The position numbers and the translations under genes are program-made. Positions 1-7,106 of a DNA stretch of 32,574 nucleotides are shown in pieces. The stretch is from Actinomycetes bacterium (GTDB lineage Bacteria > Actinomycetota > Acidimicrobiia > Acidimicrobiales > Ilumatobacteraceae), in NCBI GenBank assembly GCA_027491335.1, contig JAIXWJ010000041.1:1-32574 (forward strand). Reading direction: 5' to 3'. Position 1 is the stretch's first letter. Each line of letters begins with the position of its first letter. Under the pieces are notes generated by a model. It was given only the letters and a program-made list of their open reading frames with translations. It was not told the origin of the DNA and did no database searches.

Positions 1-531
1 ACCGGTGCGCCCGTCGGTGATCGACAGTTCTATTGGCTGTGGGCGCCGGTCAATTTCCCCGGTTTCGCCACTCACTTCGATGTGAACGAACACGCCGACG
101 GTTCCCGTTGGCACCAGACCGGCTTCTTCCTGGAGGATGGCGATGCCCGGTCGGTGGAGTATCCCGACGTCGCCTACACCGTGGAATGGCGCCCGGGCAC
201 GCGATGGGCGCGGCGCTTCTCCATCGAGTTGTCGGGAGCCGGTTTGCCCACGCGAACGATCCATCTCGAACCGCTCTACGAGTTTCAAATGATCGGTCTC
301 GGATACGGACACCCGGAATGGGGACATGGTTTTTGGAAGGGAGAGAGTGCCGTGGGAGGAGAACGTTGGCCTCTTCCCGTTTCCACGCCGTGTGATCCGC
401 GACATCTCCATATTCAGGCCATCTGCCGCGCCTCCTGTGACGGCGTGGAGGGAATCGGCATCCTGGAGCAGTTGGTCATCGGTCCCCACGCGCCAAGCGG
501 TTTGCGACAGTTGCTGGACCCCGCGAACTGA
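1..531 (+). CDS. Lipocalin-like (AttH/DUF7064-7065-type) protein, 3' part only
   Basis: The reading frame is open from the first base of the window, so the gene begins upstream and only its last 176 residues are visible. The protein is rich in Trp, His and Gly in beta-strand-like segments (WLWAPVNFPGF near the start, then HWQTGFF-like and GYGHPEWGHGFWKG motifs around residues 100-118). This resembles the beta-barrel domain of AttH/CrtC-like or DUF7064/DUF7065 proteins common in actinomycetes, whose biochemical role is mostly unknown. I assign the family by general resemblance only. The stop at 529-531 lies six bases from the convergent stop of the SDR gene, so there is no room for a separate terminator. 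Coding potential is supported by codon bias and by the lack of any competing frame with recognisable motifs. Confidence 0.7.
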   Translation, partial: TGAPVGDRQFYWLWAPVNFPGFATHFDVNEHADGSRWHQTGFFLEDGDARSVEYPDVAYTVEWRPGTRWARRFSIELSGAGLPTRTIHLEPLYEFQMIGLGYGHPEWGHGFWKGESAVGGERWPLPVSTPCDPRHLHIQAICRASCDGVEGIGILEQLVIGPHAPSGLRQLLDPAN

Positions 532-537
532 TTCGGA

Positions 538-1326
538 TCAGGTGTGGCGTACGGTGACGCCTCCGTCCACGGGAACGCTGACGCCCGTGGTGAACGACAT
601 GGCCGGCAAACACAGGCTCAACGTCATGTGCGCCACTTCCTCCGGATCCGCGTAACGCCGAAGCGCGACTCGCCGTCGGGCGTACTTCTCCTTGGACTCG
701 TCAGGGATGCCGGCGGTCATGCCGGTGAGAATCGGACCGGGGCAGATGCAGTTGACCGTGATGCCGGTCGGTCCCAGCTCCACGGCCAGGCTTCGGGTCA
801 TTCCGGTGACCGCGGCCTTCGATGCCGAGTACGCGGACAAACCCGGAGTCGCGACGATCGCTTCGGTCGATGCGATGTTCACGATTCGTCCGGCGTCGGA
901 GCGCCGAAGAAACGGCAAGGCGATCCGAATGAGACGAATTTGGGCGCTGAGGTTCACATCGAGCGTTCGAGTCCAAGCCGTGTCGAAGTCGGGATCCTCG
1001 AATCCCACCGGTGATGCCAACGAGACACCCGCGTTGTTCACCACGATGTCGATCACGCCGCCCGAACCGGCGAAATCTCCGACGATTCTTCTCATGACAT
1101 CCGTGTCGGTCACGTCCGCGACATGGCCGGTGGCCGATTCGTTTCCATGAACATCTCGAATCTCGTCGGCCACCGCCAGGACGTTCTCGGTCCGATCGAT
1201 CAGACACAGATGGGCGCCCTCGTCGGCGAAGAGTCTGGCGGTCGCTCTCCCCATGCCGCTCCCCGCTCCCGTGATCACGGCGCGACGACCCGAGATCGAT
1301 CGACTCAATCGCGTCAGGCGGGTCAT
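538..1326 (-). CDS. SDR-family NAD(P)-dependent oxidoreductase
   Basis: A classical short-chain dehydrogenase of 262 residues, presumably interconverting an alcohol and a ketone with NAD(P). The cofactor motif TGAGSGMG is at about residues 19-26, NNAG follows the central Rossmann strand, and the catalytic Ser and YSASK motif lie in the usual place; PGPILTGM and the C-terminal VDGG segment fit the 3-oxoacyl-ACP reductase-like subfamily. The start is the ATG at 1326, which overlaps the TGA of the upstream flavoprotein gene as ATGA; a longer open frame to 1422 would run deep into that gene and has no SDR sequence. It is the last gene of the 3530-538 operon. The substrate is unknown; the neighbouring methyltransferase and flavoprotein suggest small-molecule modification or catabolism, which is inference. 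Confidence 0.93.
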   Translation of the reverse strand: MTRLTRLSRSISGRRAVITGAGSGMGRATARLFADEGAHLCLIDRTENVLAVADEIRDVHGNESATGHVADVTDTDVMRRIVGDFAGSGGVIDIVVNNAGVSLASPVGFEDPDFDTAWTRTLDVNLSAQIRLIRIALPFLRRSDAGRIVNIASTEAIVATPGLSAYSASKAAVTGMTRSLAVELGPTGITVNCICPGPILTGMTAGIPDESKEKYARRRVALRRYADPEEVAHMTLSLCLPAMSFTTGVSVPVDGGVTVRHT

Positions 1327-1760
1327 CGTGCTCCTCGCCAACTTTCGCGACCACCGATTCCGTAGTTGCGCAAGATGGTGGCTCGGGTGGGGCGCATGAC
1401 CAGGAAAACATGGTCGTCGCACTCCGGCCCCCCGGGTTCGAACGCGGCCAGGTCGTAACCCATCTTGTCCCAGAGAGCCGTTCGACCGTCAATGGTGTCC
1501 ACGAGGGTGACGTCGCACCAAACGATGCAGGAGTCCCAGTTCGTGTGAGGTCCGACCGCGAAATGAACGGTCGCTCGCGCGCGATGTGCGAGGTTCTTCA
1601 CCTTTCGACTGTCCGAGCGGACGAACGTCAGGAGATCGTCGCCGTGCCACGCCACCGCCACCGGCGCCAGGTGAGGATCACCATCGGCACCAACCGTCGC
1701 GACGTAGGCGAACGGACCGTAGCGAAGGCTGTCGTTGCGAATGTGTTCGAGTGTGGTCAT
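1323..1760 (-). CDS. Pyridoxamine 5'-phosphate oxidase-like (split-barrel FMN/F420) protein
   Basis: This 145-residue protein has the split-barrel pattern of the PNPOx-like superfamily: an N-terminal strand pair YVATVGADGDPHLAPVAVAW, then DLLTFVRSDSRKVKNLAHRARATVHF, which is the usual nucleotide-binding segment with its conserved S-x-K. Family members bind FMN, F420 or haem-type ligands and reduce or oxidise small molecules. The C-terminal part VFLVMRPTRATI gives the last barrel strands. The length is typical of the small single-domain members. Its ATG overlaps the TGA of the methyltransferase gene (ATGA at 1757-1760) and its own stop overlaps the SDR start, so it is the third gene of a tightly coupled four-gene operon. 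Whether it uses FMN or F420 cannot be decided by eye. Confidence 0.85.
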   Translation of the reverse strand: MTTLEHIRNDSLRYGPFAYVATVGADGDPHLAPVAVAWHGDDLLTFVRSDSRKVKNLAHRARATVHFAVGPHTNWDSCIVWCDVTLVDTIDGRTALWDKMGYDLAAFEPGGPECDDHVFLVMRPTRATILRNYGIGGRESWRGAR

Positions 1761-2863
1761 GGTCGTACCTCGTAGAAAGCGTTGAGCGAATGATCGATGT
1801 CGAGTCGTTTGAACCGTGAGAAGCCGGCCTCGGCGGTCATCTCACGCGCTTTGCTCTCGGGGAATCCGAGAGTTCCCAATCCGGCACCGCCGGAAACCGA
1901 CATCGCCGACGACATGCACGACATCACGCTGATTCCGTACATCAACGAAGCCATCGGATTCTTTACGATGGTTTCGGCGAAGGTGTCGAGCGCCTTGATG
2001 TCCACGAGCAACCACACCCCATCATCCTTGAGGCTTCGTCGAATCGATCGCATCACATCCAGTGGATGCGTCATGTCGTGAATGCAATCGAAGGCGGTCA
2101 CGAAGTCGAGCGAACCGTCCTCGGGCAGGGGGTCGCGACGAGGATCACGGAACTCGACGTTGTCCACCGCCTCGCGGTTCTTGCGATCCACGGCACGATC
2201 CAGGGCGAACCGAGAGATGTCGTAGCCAACCACGCGCGACTTGGGAAACGCCCGACCCATGCGAATGGCGGCTCCACCGGCGCCGCAGCCGATGTCGGCG
2301 ACGACTGCCCCGGCCTCCAAACGGTCGATGATCCCTTCGACGGCGGGAAGAACGGTCGGGAGCAGATGACTGCGACTCCACGGCTCGAAGCTTCTCTCGA
2401 TTCCGACGGCACCGTCGGGTCCATGACTGTCGTAATCGTGTCCGATGCCCGTTCGGAAGGACTCGGGCAACACTTGCAGGGAATTCATCGTTTGAGGGAG
2501 CCGGTGGAACATTCCCATGCCGAAAGCCGGATGATTCTCGTCGGCGAGAACGATCGCCGCTTCCGGGCTCAATCCGAAACGGTCCGCATCGGGATCGTGA
2601 CGCACATCCACGATTCGAGCCGCCGCTTGGTTGTGGATCCACTCCAACACCCATCGTGGATGCAATCGGAGACGTGCCGCGAGTTCATCGCTCGTCAGGT
2701 ACGAGCCGGCCTTGGCCATCTCGGCGAACAGCCCGAGTCGATCCCCAAGATGGATCATTCCGGAGGTCACGGCGCCCTCCAACTTCGTGAAGACCAGGAA
2801 GGCGAACATCCGGAGACGATCCGGGTCCGGCAATCCGGATGTCTCAGAACGTTCGGTGGTCAT
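1757..2863 (-). CDS. SAM-dependent methyltransferase with N-terminal winged-helix domain
   Basis: The 368-residue protein has two parts. Residues about 20-100 (FTKLEGAVTSGMIHLGDRLGLF, then SDELAARLRLHPRWVLEWI) look like the winged-helix dimerisation domain of small-molecule O/C-methyltransferases. Residues about 185-300 are a class I Rossmann methyltransferase: motif I VADIGCGAGGAA at 188-199, GYDIS as the acidic SAM ribose contact, FDCIHDMTHP as motif IV and VWLLVDIKA as motif VI. Similar proteins of unknown substrate are common in mycobacteria and other actinomycetes. The start at 2863 overlaps the last 20 bases of the phosphatase gene, and the stop overlaps the flavoprotein start, so all are probably translated from one message. 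The substrate is not predictable from sequence. Confidence 0.9.
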   Translation of the reverse strand: MTTERSETSGLPDPDRLRMFAFLVFTKLEGAVTSGMIHLGDRLGLFAEMAKAGSYLTSDELAARLRLHPRWVLEWIHNQAAARIVDVRHDPDADRFGLSPEAAIVLADENHPAFGMGMFHRLPQTMNSLQVLPESFRTGIGHDYDSHGPDGAVGIERSFEPWSRSHLLPTVLPAVEGIIDRLEAGAVVADIGCGAGGAAIRMGRAFPKSRVVGYDISRFALDRAVDRKNREAVDNVEFRDPRRDPLPEDGSLDFVTAFDCIHDMTHPLDVMRSIRRSLKDDGVWLLVDIKALDTFAETIVKNPMASLMYGISVMSCMSSAMSVSGGAGLGTLGFPESKAREMTAEAGFSRFKRLDIDHSLNAFYEVRP

Positions 2864-3530
2864 GGTCCAGATGCTCCAGTTCGCTCAAGCGTGACAGGCC
2901 GAAAGTGTGTCCATCCCCCATCTCGTGGGACACGAGCCGGGTGATGGACGCGTGTCCGATGACGAAGCGCTCCCATTCCCATGGAGTCGGTTGAAGGCCC
3001 AACAGATGACAGATGAGGACGCTGTTCGTTCCCGCGTGTGCCACCAACAGGATTCGCCGATGATCCGAATCGAATCTCCAAACGGGCAATGCTCCGGGAA
3101 CCGGTGTCGCGCCTCGCTCGGCCATGAACGCGCCGGCCCCCGCATGGATGCGTCCGACGAACTCACGCACCGACTCGCCACCGATGAGACCTTCCCATCG
3201 ATGATGCGACGCGCGCGAGCGCTCTTCCGCGTAGGCGGCGTCGGCTTTCTCGCGGGGTGTTCCGTGCCACAGCGGATTGCGGATCTCCTCCAACCAATGC
3301 TGAGTGACGGATTCGAGATCCTCGATTCCACGATCCGCCAACAACGGTCGGGCGGTTTGCTGGGCCCGAACGAGAGGAGACACCCAAATCTCGTCGAACA
3401 CCTCTTCGAACAATGCGTTGGCGACCGCTCGAGCTTGGCGATGTCCTCGCTCCGTGAGCGGAGGATTGTCGACGTTCAATCCGTCGCGCACCCACTCGGG
3501 TTCTCCGTGACGCACAAGTACCAGTTCCAT
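2844..3530 (-). CDS. Histidine phosphatase (phosphoglycerate mutase-like)
   Basis: A 228-residue branch-1 histidine phosphatase. The phospho-acceptor motif VRHGEP is at residues 6-11, with LTERGHRQA and SPLVRAQQTARPL giving the family arginine and helix, and LLVAHAGTNS near residue 185 carrying the second catalytic His. Family members hydrolyse phosphate monoesters or act as mutases; this sequence gives no specific substrate. I chose the ATG at 3530 because the motif needs to sit at the very N-terminus and because a TACGGT -10 element lies six bases upstream of it, making a leaderless start. The frame is open further upstream to 4052, but that stretch lies antisense to the DoxX gene and has no family sequence. 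It heads the 3530-538 operon and is divergent from DoxX. Confidence 0.92.
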   Translation of the reverse strand: MELVLVRHGEPEWVRDGLNVDNPPLTERGHRQARAVANALFEEVFDEIWVSPLVRAQQTARPLLADRGIEDLESVTQHWLEEIRNPLWHGTPREKADAAYAEERSRASHHRWEGLIGGESVREFVGRIHAGAGAFMAERGATPVPGALPVWRFDSDHRRILLVAHAGTNSVLICHLLGLQPTPWEWERFVIGHASITRLVSHEMGDGHTFGLSRLSELEHLDHDHRTF

Positions 3531-3569
3531 GGTGTGACCGTACTCGTTGACCCGTTGTAGGGTTGCCAC
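3531..3569. promoter_or_regulatory. Divergent leaderless promoters for the phosphatase operon and DoxX
   Basis: The 39-base gap carries two back-to-back -10 elements. On the minus strand TACGGT (3542-3537) is followed by six bases and the ATG at 3530. On the plus strand TAGGGT (3558-3563) is followed by six bases and the ATG at 3570. No good -35 box is evident on either strand. The two -10 elements are so close that one RNA polymerase should exclude the other, which would make the two units compete. Confidence 0.6.
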
Positions 3570-4085
3570 ATGAACTTCAGTGGTCCCGAACAGCTCAATC
3601 TTGGTCTCCTGCTCCTGCGTCTGTGCCTCGGTTTGTTCCTCGCCTATCACGGCTACAACAAGGTCCTTGGCGGAGGCGGACTGGCCGGTACCGCCGGATG
3701 GTTCGGAAGCATCGGAATGAAATGGCCGAAGTGGCAAGCGCGGGTCGCCGCCGCGACGGAAATCGGAGCCGGTGTGATGTTGGCCGCGGGCTTGCTCACA
3801 CCTCTGGCCGCGGCGGGTGTCATCGGCATCATGGTCGTCGCCATCGTCGTGGCGCACGCCAAGGTCGGATTCTTCGTCTTCCTTCCCAATCAGGGTTGGG
3901 AATACTGCGCCACCATCGCCATCGGAGCGGCCGCTGTCGGAATCATGGGACCGGGAGACTGGTCGATCGACAACTCGATCGACCTCATTCTCGACGGTTG
4001 GTCCGGGGCGATCGTCGCCGTCGGCATCGGTGTCGCCGGCGCCGCGTTGCAATTGATCACCTCCTACCGACCCAAGCCCTCCTGA
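3570..4085 (+). CDS. DoxX-family membrane protein
   Basis: A 171-residue integral membrane protein of the DoxX family. The N-terminal helix LGLLLLRLCLGLFLAYHGYNKVLGG carries the characteristic R...G...HG.NK pattern, followed by the WFGSIGMKWPKWQARVAAATEIGAG segment that marks the family, and then further hydrophobic helices at about residues 60-105, 112-130 and 145-165. DoxX proteins are linked to thiosulfate:quinone oxidation in some archaea and to redox or oxidative-stress membrane complexes in mycobacteria, but most bacterial members have no known activity. The start has a -10 element six bases upstream, so the mRNA is probably leaderless. Its TGA overlaps the ATG of the next gene by one base (TGATG), suggesting translational coupling. 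Confidence 0.9.
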   Translation: MNFSGPEQLNLGLLLLRLCLGLFLAYHGYNKVLGGGGLAGTAGWFGSIGMKWPKWQARVAAATEIGAGVMLAAGLLTPLAAAGVIGIMVVAIVVAHAKVGFFVFLPNQGWEYCATIAIGAAAVGIMGPGDWSIDNSIDLILDGWSGAIVAVGIGVAGAALQLITSYRPKPS

Positions 4086-4603
4086 TGCCCGGTCGTCGTT
4101 GGGTCAAGGTCCTTCTCGGGGCCATCTGCCTGGGACTCGCCGCCTTCTGGGTGTGGGCACTGTTCTTCCCACCGACCAAAGAGTCCGTGGTGATGATCTC
4201 CGATCCCTCGTGGTCGGAACGCGCACAGGTGATCTGTCGAGAGGCGAATCTGCGTCGCGACGAATTGATGGATCTCACGCGCATCGCCGACGCCGGTGAG
4301 GACGCCCTGCAGCGACGGGCCGACATCATCGATGATGCGACCATCATCGTCGAGGAGATGATCGACGAGGTCCTGAAGGTACGGCCCGTCGATGCCGAGG
4401 ATGCGTCGTTGGTCGACACCTGGGAAAATCTGTATCGAACGCTCATCGAAGATCGGCGTTCGTACACCGAGGAGTTGCGGCGCGGAACGAACGAACCCTT
4501 CGCCGAGACGATGATCGAATCGCCGGTCAGTTCGTACCTCAACGATTTCGCCACCGGCAATCGCATGTTGGCGTGCAAGGCGCCGATGGATCTGGCCGTC
4601 TGA
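4085..4603 (+). CDS. Membrane-anchored hypothetical protein with helical extracytoplasmic domain
   Basis: I do not recognise the family. The 172-residue product starts with a short positive segment (MPGRRWVK) and one hydrophobic helix at about residues 8-29, so it is probably a type II anchored protein with the rest outside the cytoplasm. The remainder is charged and predicted helical (REANLRRDELMDLTRIADAGEDALQRRADIIDDA and later helices), with only two cysteines, one near residue 47 in VICREAN and one near the C-terminus in MLACKAP, which could form a disulfide. The ATG at 4085 overlaps the DoxX stop by one base, so the two genes form a bicistronic unit and may act together. The longer frame beginning at 3563 is the shadow of DoxX. 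Confidence 0.75.
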   Translation: MPGRRWVKVLLGAICLGLAAFWVWALFFPPTKESVVMISDPSWSERAQVICREANLRRDELMDLTRIADAGEDALQRRADIIDDATIIVEEMIDEVLKVRPVDAEDASLVDTWENLYRTLIEDRRSYTEELRRGTNEPFAETMIESPVSSYLNDFATGNRMLACKAPMDLAV

Positions 4604-4618
4604 CCGAAACGTCAGACG
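4597..4618. terminator. Hairpin shared by two convergent stop codons
   Basis: CGTCTGAC at 4597-4604 and GTCAGACG at 4611-4618 form a perfect 8-bp inverted repeat around a six-base loop. The left arm contains the TGA of the membrane-anchored protein gene and the right arm contains, in reverse, the TGA of the acyltransferase gene. There is no U-rich tail, so termination or just mRNA 3'-end protection are both possible. Confidence 0.45.
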
Positions 4619-5274
4619 CTTCGCCACTCTCCGTCCACGTATCGGCGAATCACCTTGGCGGGTGATCCAACCGCCACGCTGTACGAGGGAATGTCTCCGG
4701 TGACAACGCTGTTCGCACCAATCACCACGTGATCGCCGATGCTGGCCCCCGGCAGGACCACCGAGCCGTAGCCAATCCACGATCCATCTCCGATGGTGAC
4801 CGGCTTCTCGGGCATCGACTGTGTTCCGATGGGCCGAGTCACGTCCTCGTAGCCATGGTTCTGGTCGGTGATGTAGACGTTGTGACCGGTCCACACATCG
4901 TTGCCGATCGTGATGGAGAAGTGTCCGACGACGGCGCTTCCCTTCCCGATCAAACACCGATCTCCGATGCTGACCACCGGATCGGTGATGCAGATCTGTC
5001 CGGGCATCATTCCCGCCGACAACGTGCAATGAGGCCCGATCATCGTTCCCGAGCCGACATGGATGTAGTGCTCGTTGTACAGGGTGTTCGTGGGGAAACA
5101 GATGATGCTGTTTTCCCCGAAACGTCCGAAGCGGCGACCACGGGGGGTATCGGCTCCGATCGCTCCAGCCTGGAAAACCAGCTCTCGGATGGGATGAACC
5201 ACGCGCGACAACAGTCGCACGAGCACCTTCCTCACGGACCCGGTGGTGGGCGGTGGAATGACCGGCCGAGACAC
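4612..5274 (-). CDS. Hexapeptide-repeat (left-handed beta-helix) acyltransferase
   Basis: The 220-residue protein consists mainly of imperfect hexapeptide repeats ([LIV]-G-x4): ITDPVVSIGDRCLIGKGSAVVGHFSITIGNDVWTGHNVYI, then VTIGDGSWIGYGSVVLPGASIGDHVVIGANSVVTGDIP, ending with the family-typical YSVAVGSPAKVIRRY. The loop DQNHGYED at about residues 135-142 carries the probable catalytic His, as in maltose/galactoside and sugar O-acetyltransferases. Such enzymes transfer acetyl or other acyl groups from CoA to sugars or lipids and work as trimers. The first 50 residues are basic and hydrophobic and may contact the membrane. The start is a GTG at 5274, chosen because TAGCCT lies six bases upstream as a leaderless promoter. 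The acceptor is unknown. Confidence 0.88.
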   Translation of the reverse strand: MSRPVIPPPTTGSVRKVLVRLLSRVVHPIRELVFQAGAIGADTPRGRRFGRFGENSIICFPTNTLYNEHYIHVGSGTMIGPHCTLSAGMMPGQICITDPVVSIGDRCLIGKGSAVVGHFSITIGNDVWTGHNVYITDQNHGYEDVTRPIGTQSMPEKPVTIGDGSWIGYGSVVLPGASIGDHVVIGANSVVTGDIPSYSVAVGSPAKVIRRYVDGEWRSV

Positions 5275-5286
5275 GCCTCGAGGCTA
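5275..5286 (-). promoter_or_regulatory. Leaderless promoter (-10) of the acyltransferase gene
   Basis: Read on the minus strand, TAGCCT (5286-5281) is followed by six bases and the GTG start at 5274. The spacing matches the other leaderless heads in this window and decides the GTG start. No convincing -35 element is seen. Confidence 0.55.
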
Positions 5287-5445
5287 CCGACCGCCGCCGA
5301 CGGGGCGGTCGTCGGCGATCCGATGTCGGAAATCACATGATCGCCCCGGCCGGACGGTGGGCGGAGGGCCGGGCGTCGCTAGTTTGCCGTCGCTGGTATC
5401 AAACGTCGAGACACGAGATGTGCTTCTGAGAGGTCCGGACATTCG
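5287..5445 (+). promoter_or_regulatory. Upstream region of panB
   Basis: About 160 bases without a gene. A TAGTTT hexamer at 5380-5385 could be a -10, and GAGAGG (5428-5433) is a weak ribosome site twelve bases before the ATG. GGCGATC (5314-5320) and GATCGCC (5339-5345) form an inverted repeat with an 18-base loop; CGTCGCT is directly repeated at 5374 and 5388. This is the only transcription-unit head in the window without an ATG/GTG placed as a leaderless start. Confidence 0.35.
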
Positions 5446-6261
5446 ATGAACGAACGCAAGAAGGTCACGGTTCCCGACCTCGGTCGGTGGCGGGAATCCG
5501 GTCGGCGAATCTCGATGATCACCGCGTACGACGCCATGTTCGCGCGCATCGTCGATGAGGCCGAGGTCGACGTCATCCTGGTCGGAGACTCGCTCGGAAT
5601 GGTCGTGCAAGGTCATTCGAACACCATCCCCGTGGACCTCTCCGAGATGGAATACCACACTCGCAACGTCTCTCGTGCCGGGACGAAGGCGTTGGTGGTC
5701 GGAGATCTGTCATTCGGCTCGTACCAGGCCAGCACCCAACAGGCCGTCGAATCCAGCATCGTTCTCACGAAGGCCGGCGCCGAATGCGTGAAGTTGGAGG
5801 GTGGCGTGCACATGGCCGACACCATCGCCGCCATCACGCGCGTCGACATCCCCGTGATGGGCCACATCGGTCTGACACCCCAGAGTTTTCATCGCATGGG
5901 CGGACACAAGGTCCAGGGTCGAGTGGATGGCTACGAGGCCGGTAGTCGGAATCGTCTCTTGGAAGATGCTTATGCGGTCGAGCAAGCCGGCGCGTGCGCG
6001 ATGGTGATCGAGGGTGTTCCCATGGATCTGGCGACCGAGATCACGATGAAGGTCGGTATTCCCACCATTGGCATCGGAGCCGGCAACGGTTGCAACGGTC
6101 AGGTGCTCGTTCTGCACGACGTGCTCGGATTGGTGGACACGAATCTGAAGTTCGTGAAGCACTTCGCCGATCTTCGTTCGCAGGCTCTGTCGGCGGTGCG
6201 CGAATACGTCGACGAAGTGAGCACCGGCGTGTGGCCGGACGCCGAACACTCCTTCAAGTAG
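5446..6261 (+). CDS. panB: 3-methyl-2-oxobutanoate hydroxymethyltransferase (PanB)
   Basis: Ketopantoate hydroxymethyltransferase, first committed step of pantothenate synthesis: it transfers the hydroxymethyl group of 5,10-methylene-tetrahydrofolate to 2-oxoisovalerate, in the cytoplasm. The 271-residue length is typical. Family blocks are all present in order: MITAYDA, LVGDSLGMVVQGH...IPVDL (Mg2+ site), GDLSFGSYQ, AECVKLEGG, PVMGHIGLTPQSFHRMGGHKVQG, the catalytic Glu in MVIEGVPMDLA, and IPTIGIGAGNGCNGQVLVLHDVLG. One small variation is NGCNGQVL where many homologues have TGCDGQVL/xCDGQ. The gene is followed after two bases by panC, so the two form the usual pantothenate pair. The ATG at 5446 gives the expected N-terminus; its ribosome site is weak. 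Confidence 0.97.
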   Translation: MNERKKVTVPDLGRWRESGRRISMITAYDAMFARIVDEAEVDVILVGDSLGMVVQGHSNTIPVDLSEMEYHTRNVSRAGTKALVVGDLSFGSYQASTQQAVESSIVLTKAGAECVKLEGGVHMADTIAAITRVDIPVMGHIGLTPQSFHRMGGHKVQGRVDGYEAGSRNRLLEDAYAVEQAGACAMVIEGVPMDLATEITMKVGIPTIGIGAGNGCNGQVLVLHDVLGLVDTNLKFVKHFADLRSQALSAVREYVDEVSTGVWPDAEHSFK

Positions 6262-6263
6262 TC

Positions 6264-7106
6264 GTGATCACCTCGCATCTCCCGATCGAGGTTCGCTCCT
6301 TCGTCGAGTCGGCTCGCCGAGAAGGAAAGTCCGTCGGTTTCGTGCCCACGATGGGGGCCCTGCACGCGGGTCATCGAACGCTGATGGAGCGAGCGGGCGA
6401 AGAATGTGACCTCGTGGTGGCGAGCATCTTCGTCAACCCGATGCAGTTCGACAACCAAGAGGATCTCGACAGTTATCCATCGACGCTCGACTCCGACCTT
6501 CGAACCTGCCGCGAGGCTGGCGTCGCTTTGGTGTACGCCCCGAACGCTTCCACCATGTACCCCGCTGGCTTCGATAGTCGAGTCGTCGTCGGTCGCATCG
6601 GAAGCATCCTGGAGGGCCGCTCCCGAGCCGGGCACTACGACGGCGTCGCAACCGTCGTGACCAAGCTCTTCAACATCGTCGTCCCCGACGTCGCCTATTT
6701 CGGACAGAAGGACTTCCAGCAGACGTTGGTGGTGAACCGGATCGTCACCGACCTCGATCTTCCTACCGTGATTCGGGTGGTTCCGACCGTCCGCGAGTCC
6801 GACGGATTGGCGTTGTCCAGCCGGAACGTTCGGTTGGATCCCACCGCGAGACAGCGAGCCGTCGCGATTCCACGCGCGCTCACCGAGGTGGCCGGAATGT
6901 TCGGCCGTGGAGAACGTGAAGCTTCGAAACTGGAAGCTCGGGCGTCGGAGATCATGGTGGAGGCGGGTCTGTCCGTCGACTACGTGAGCGTGGCCCATTC
7001 CGGCGATCTACGTCCGACACCCATCGCCGCGGTGGGCGACGTGATACTGATCGCGGCGATCGTCGACGAAGTTCGTCTGATCGACAACGCTATTCTCGGG
7101 CGATGA
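6264..7106 (+). CDS. panC: Pantothenate synthetase (PanC)
   Basis: Pantoate-beta-alanine ligase, which activates pantoate with ATP and joins it to beta-alanine. The product is about 280 residues, as usual. Signature segments are FVPTMGALHAGHRTLM (ATP-binding HxGH-like motif, His34 and His37), VASIFVNPMQF, the VVTKLFNIVVPDVAYFGQKDFQQ block, and the KMSKS-equivalent SDGLALSSRN. I chose the GTG at 6264, two bases after the panB stop, because it gives the normal distance of about 27 residues before PTMG; the frame is open further upstream inside panB but without homology. The stop overlaps the next start as ATGA (7103-7106), so the FAD oxidoreductase gene is probably co-translated. Confidence 0.96.
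   Translation: MITSHLPIEVRSFVESARREGKSVGFVPTMGALHAGHRTLMERAGEECDLVVASIFVNPMQFDNQEDLDSYPSTLDSDLRTCREAGVALVYAPNASTMYPAGFDSRVVVGRIGSILEGRSRAGHYDGVATVVTKLFNIVVPDVAYFGQKDFQQTLVVNRIVTDLDLPTVIRVVPTVRESDGLALSSRNVRLDPTARQRAVAIPRALTEVAGMFGRGEREASKLEARASEIMVEAGLSVDYVSVAHSGDLRPTPIAAVGDVILIAAIVDEVRLIDNAILGR

Noticed and set aside
3531..4052. N-terminal extension of the histidine phosphatase to 4052
   Set aside because: The extra residues lie antisense to DoxX and add only low-complexity charged sequence before the RHG motif; the leaderless ATG at 3530 fits.
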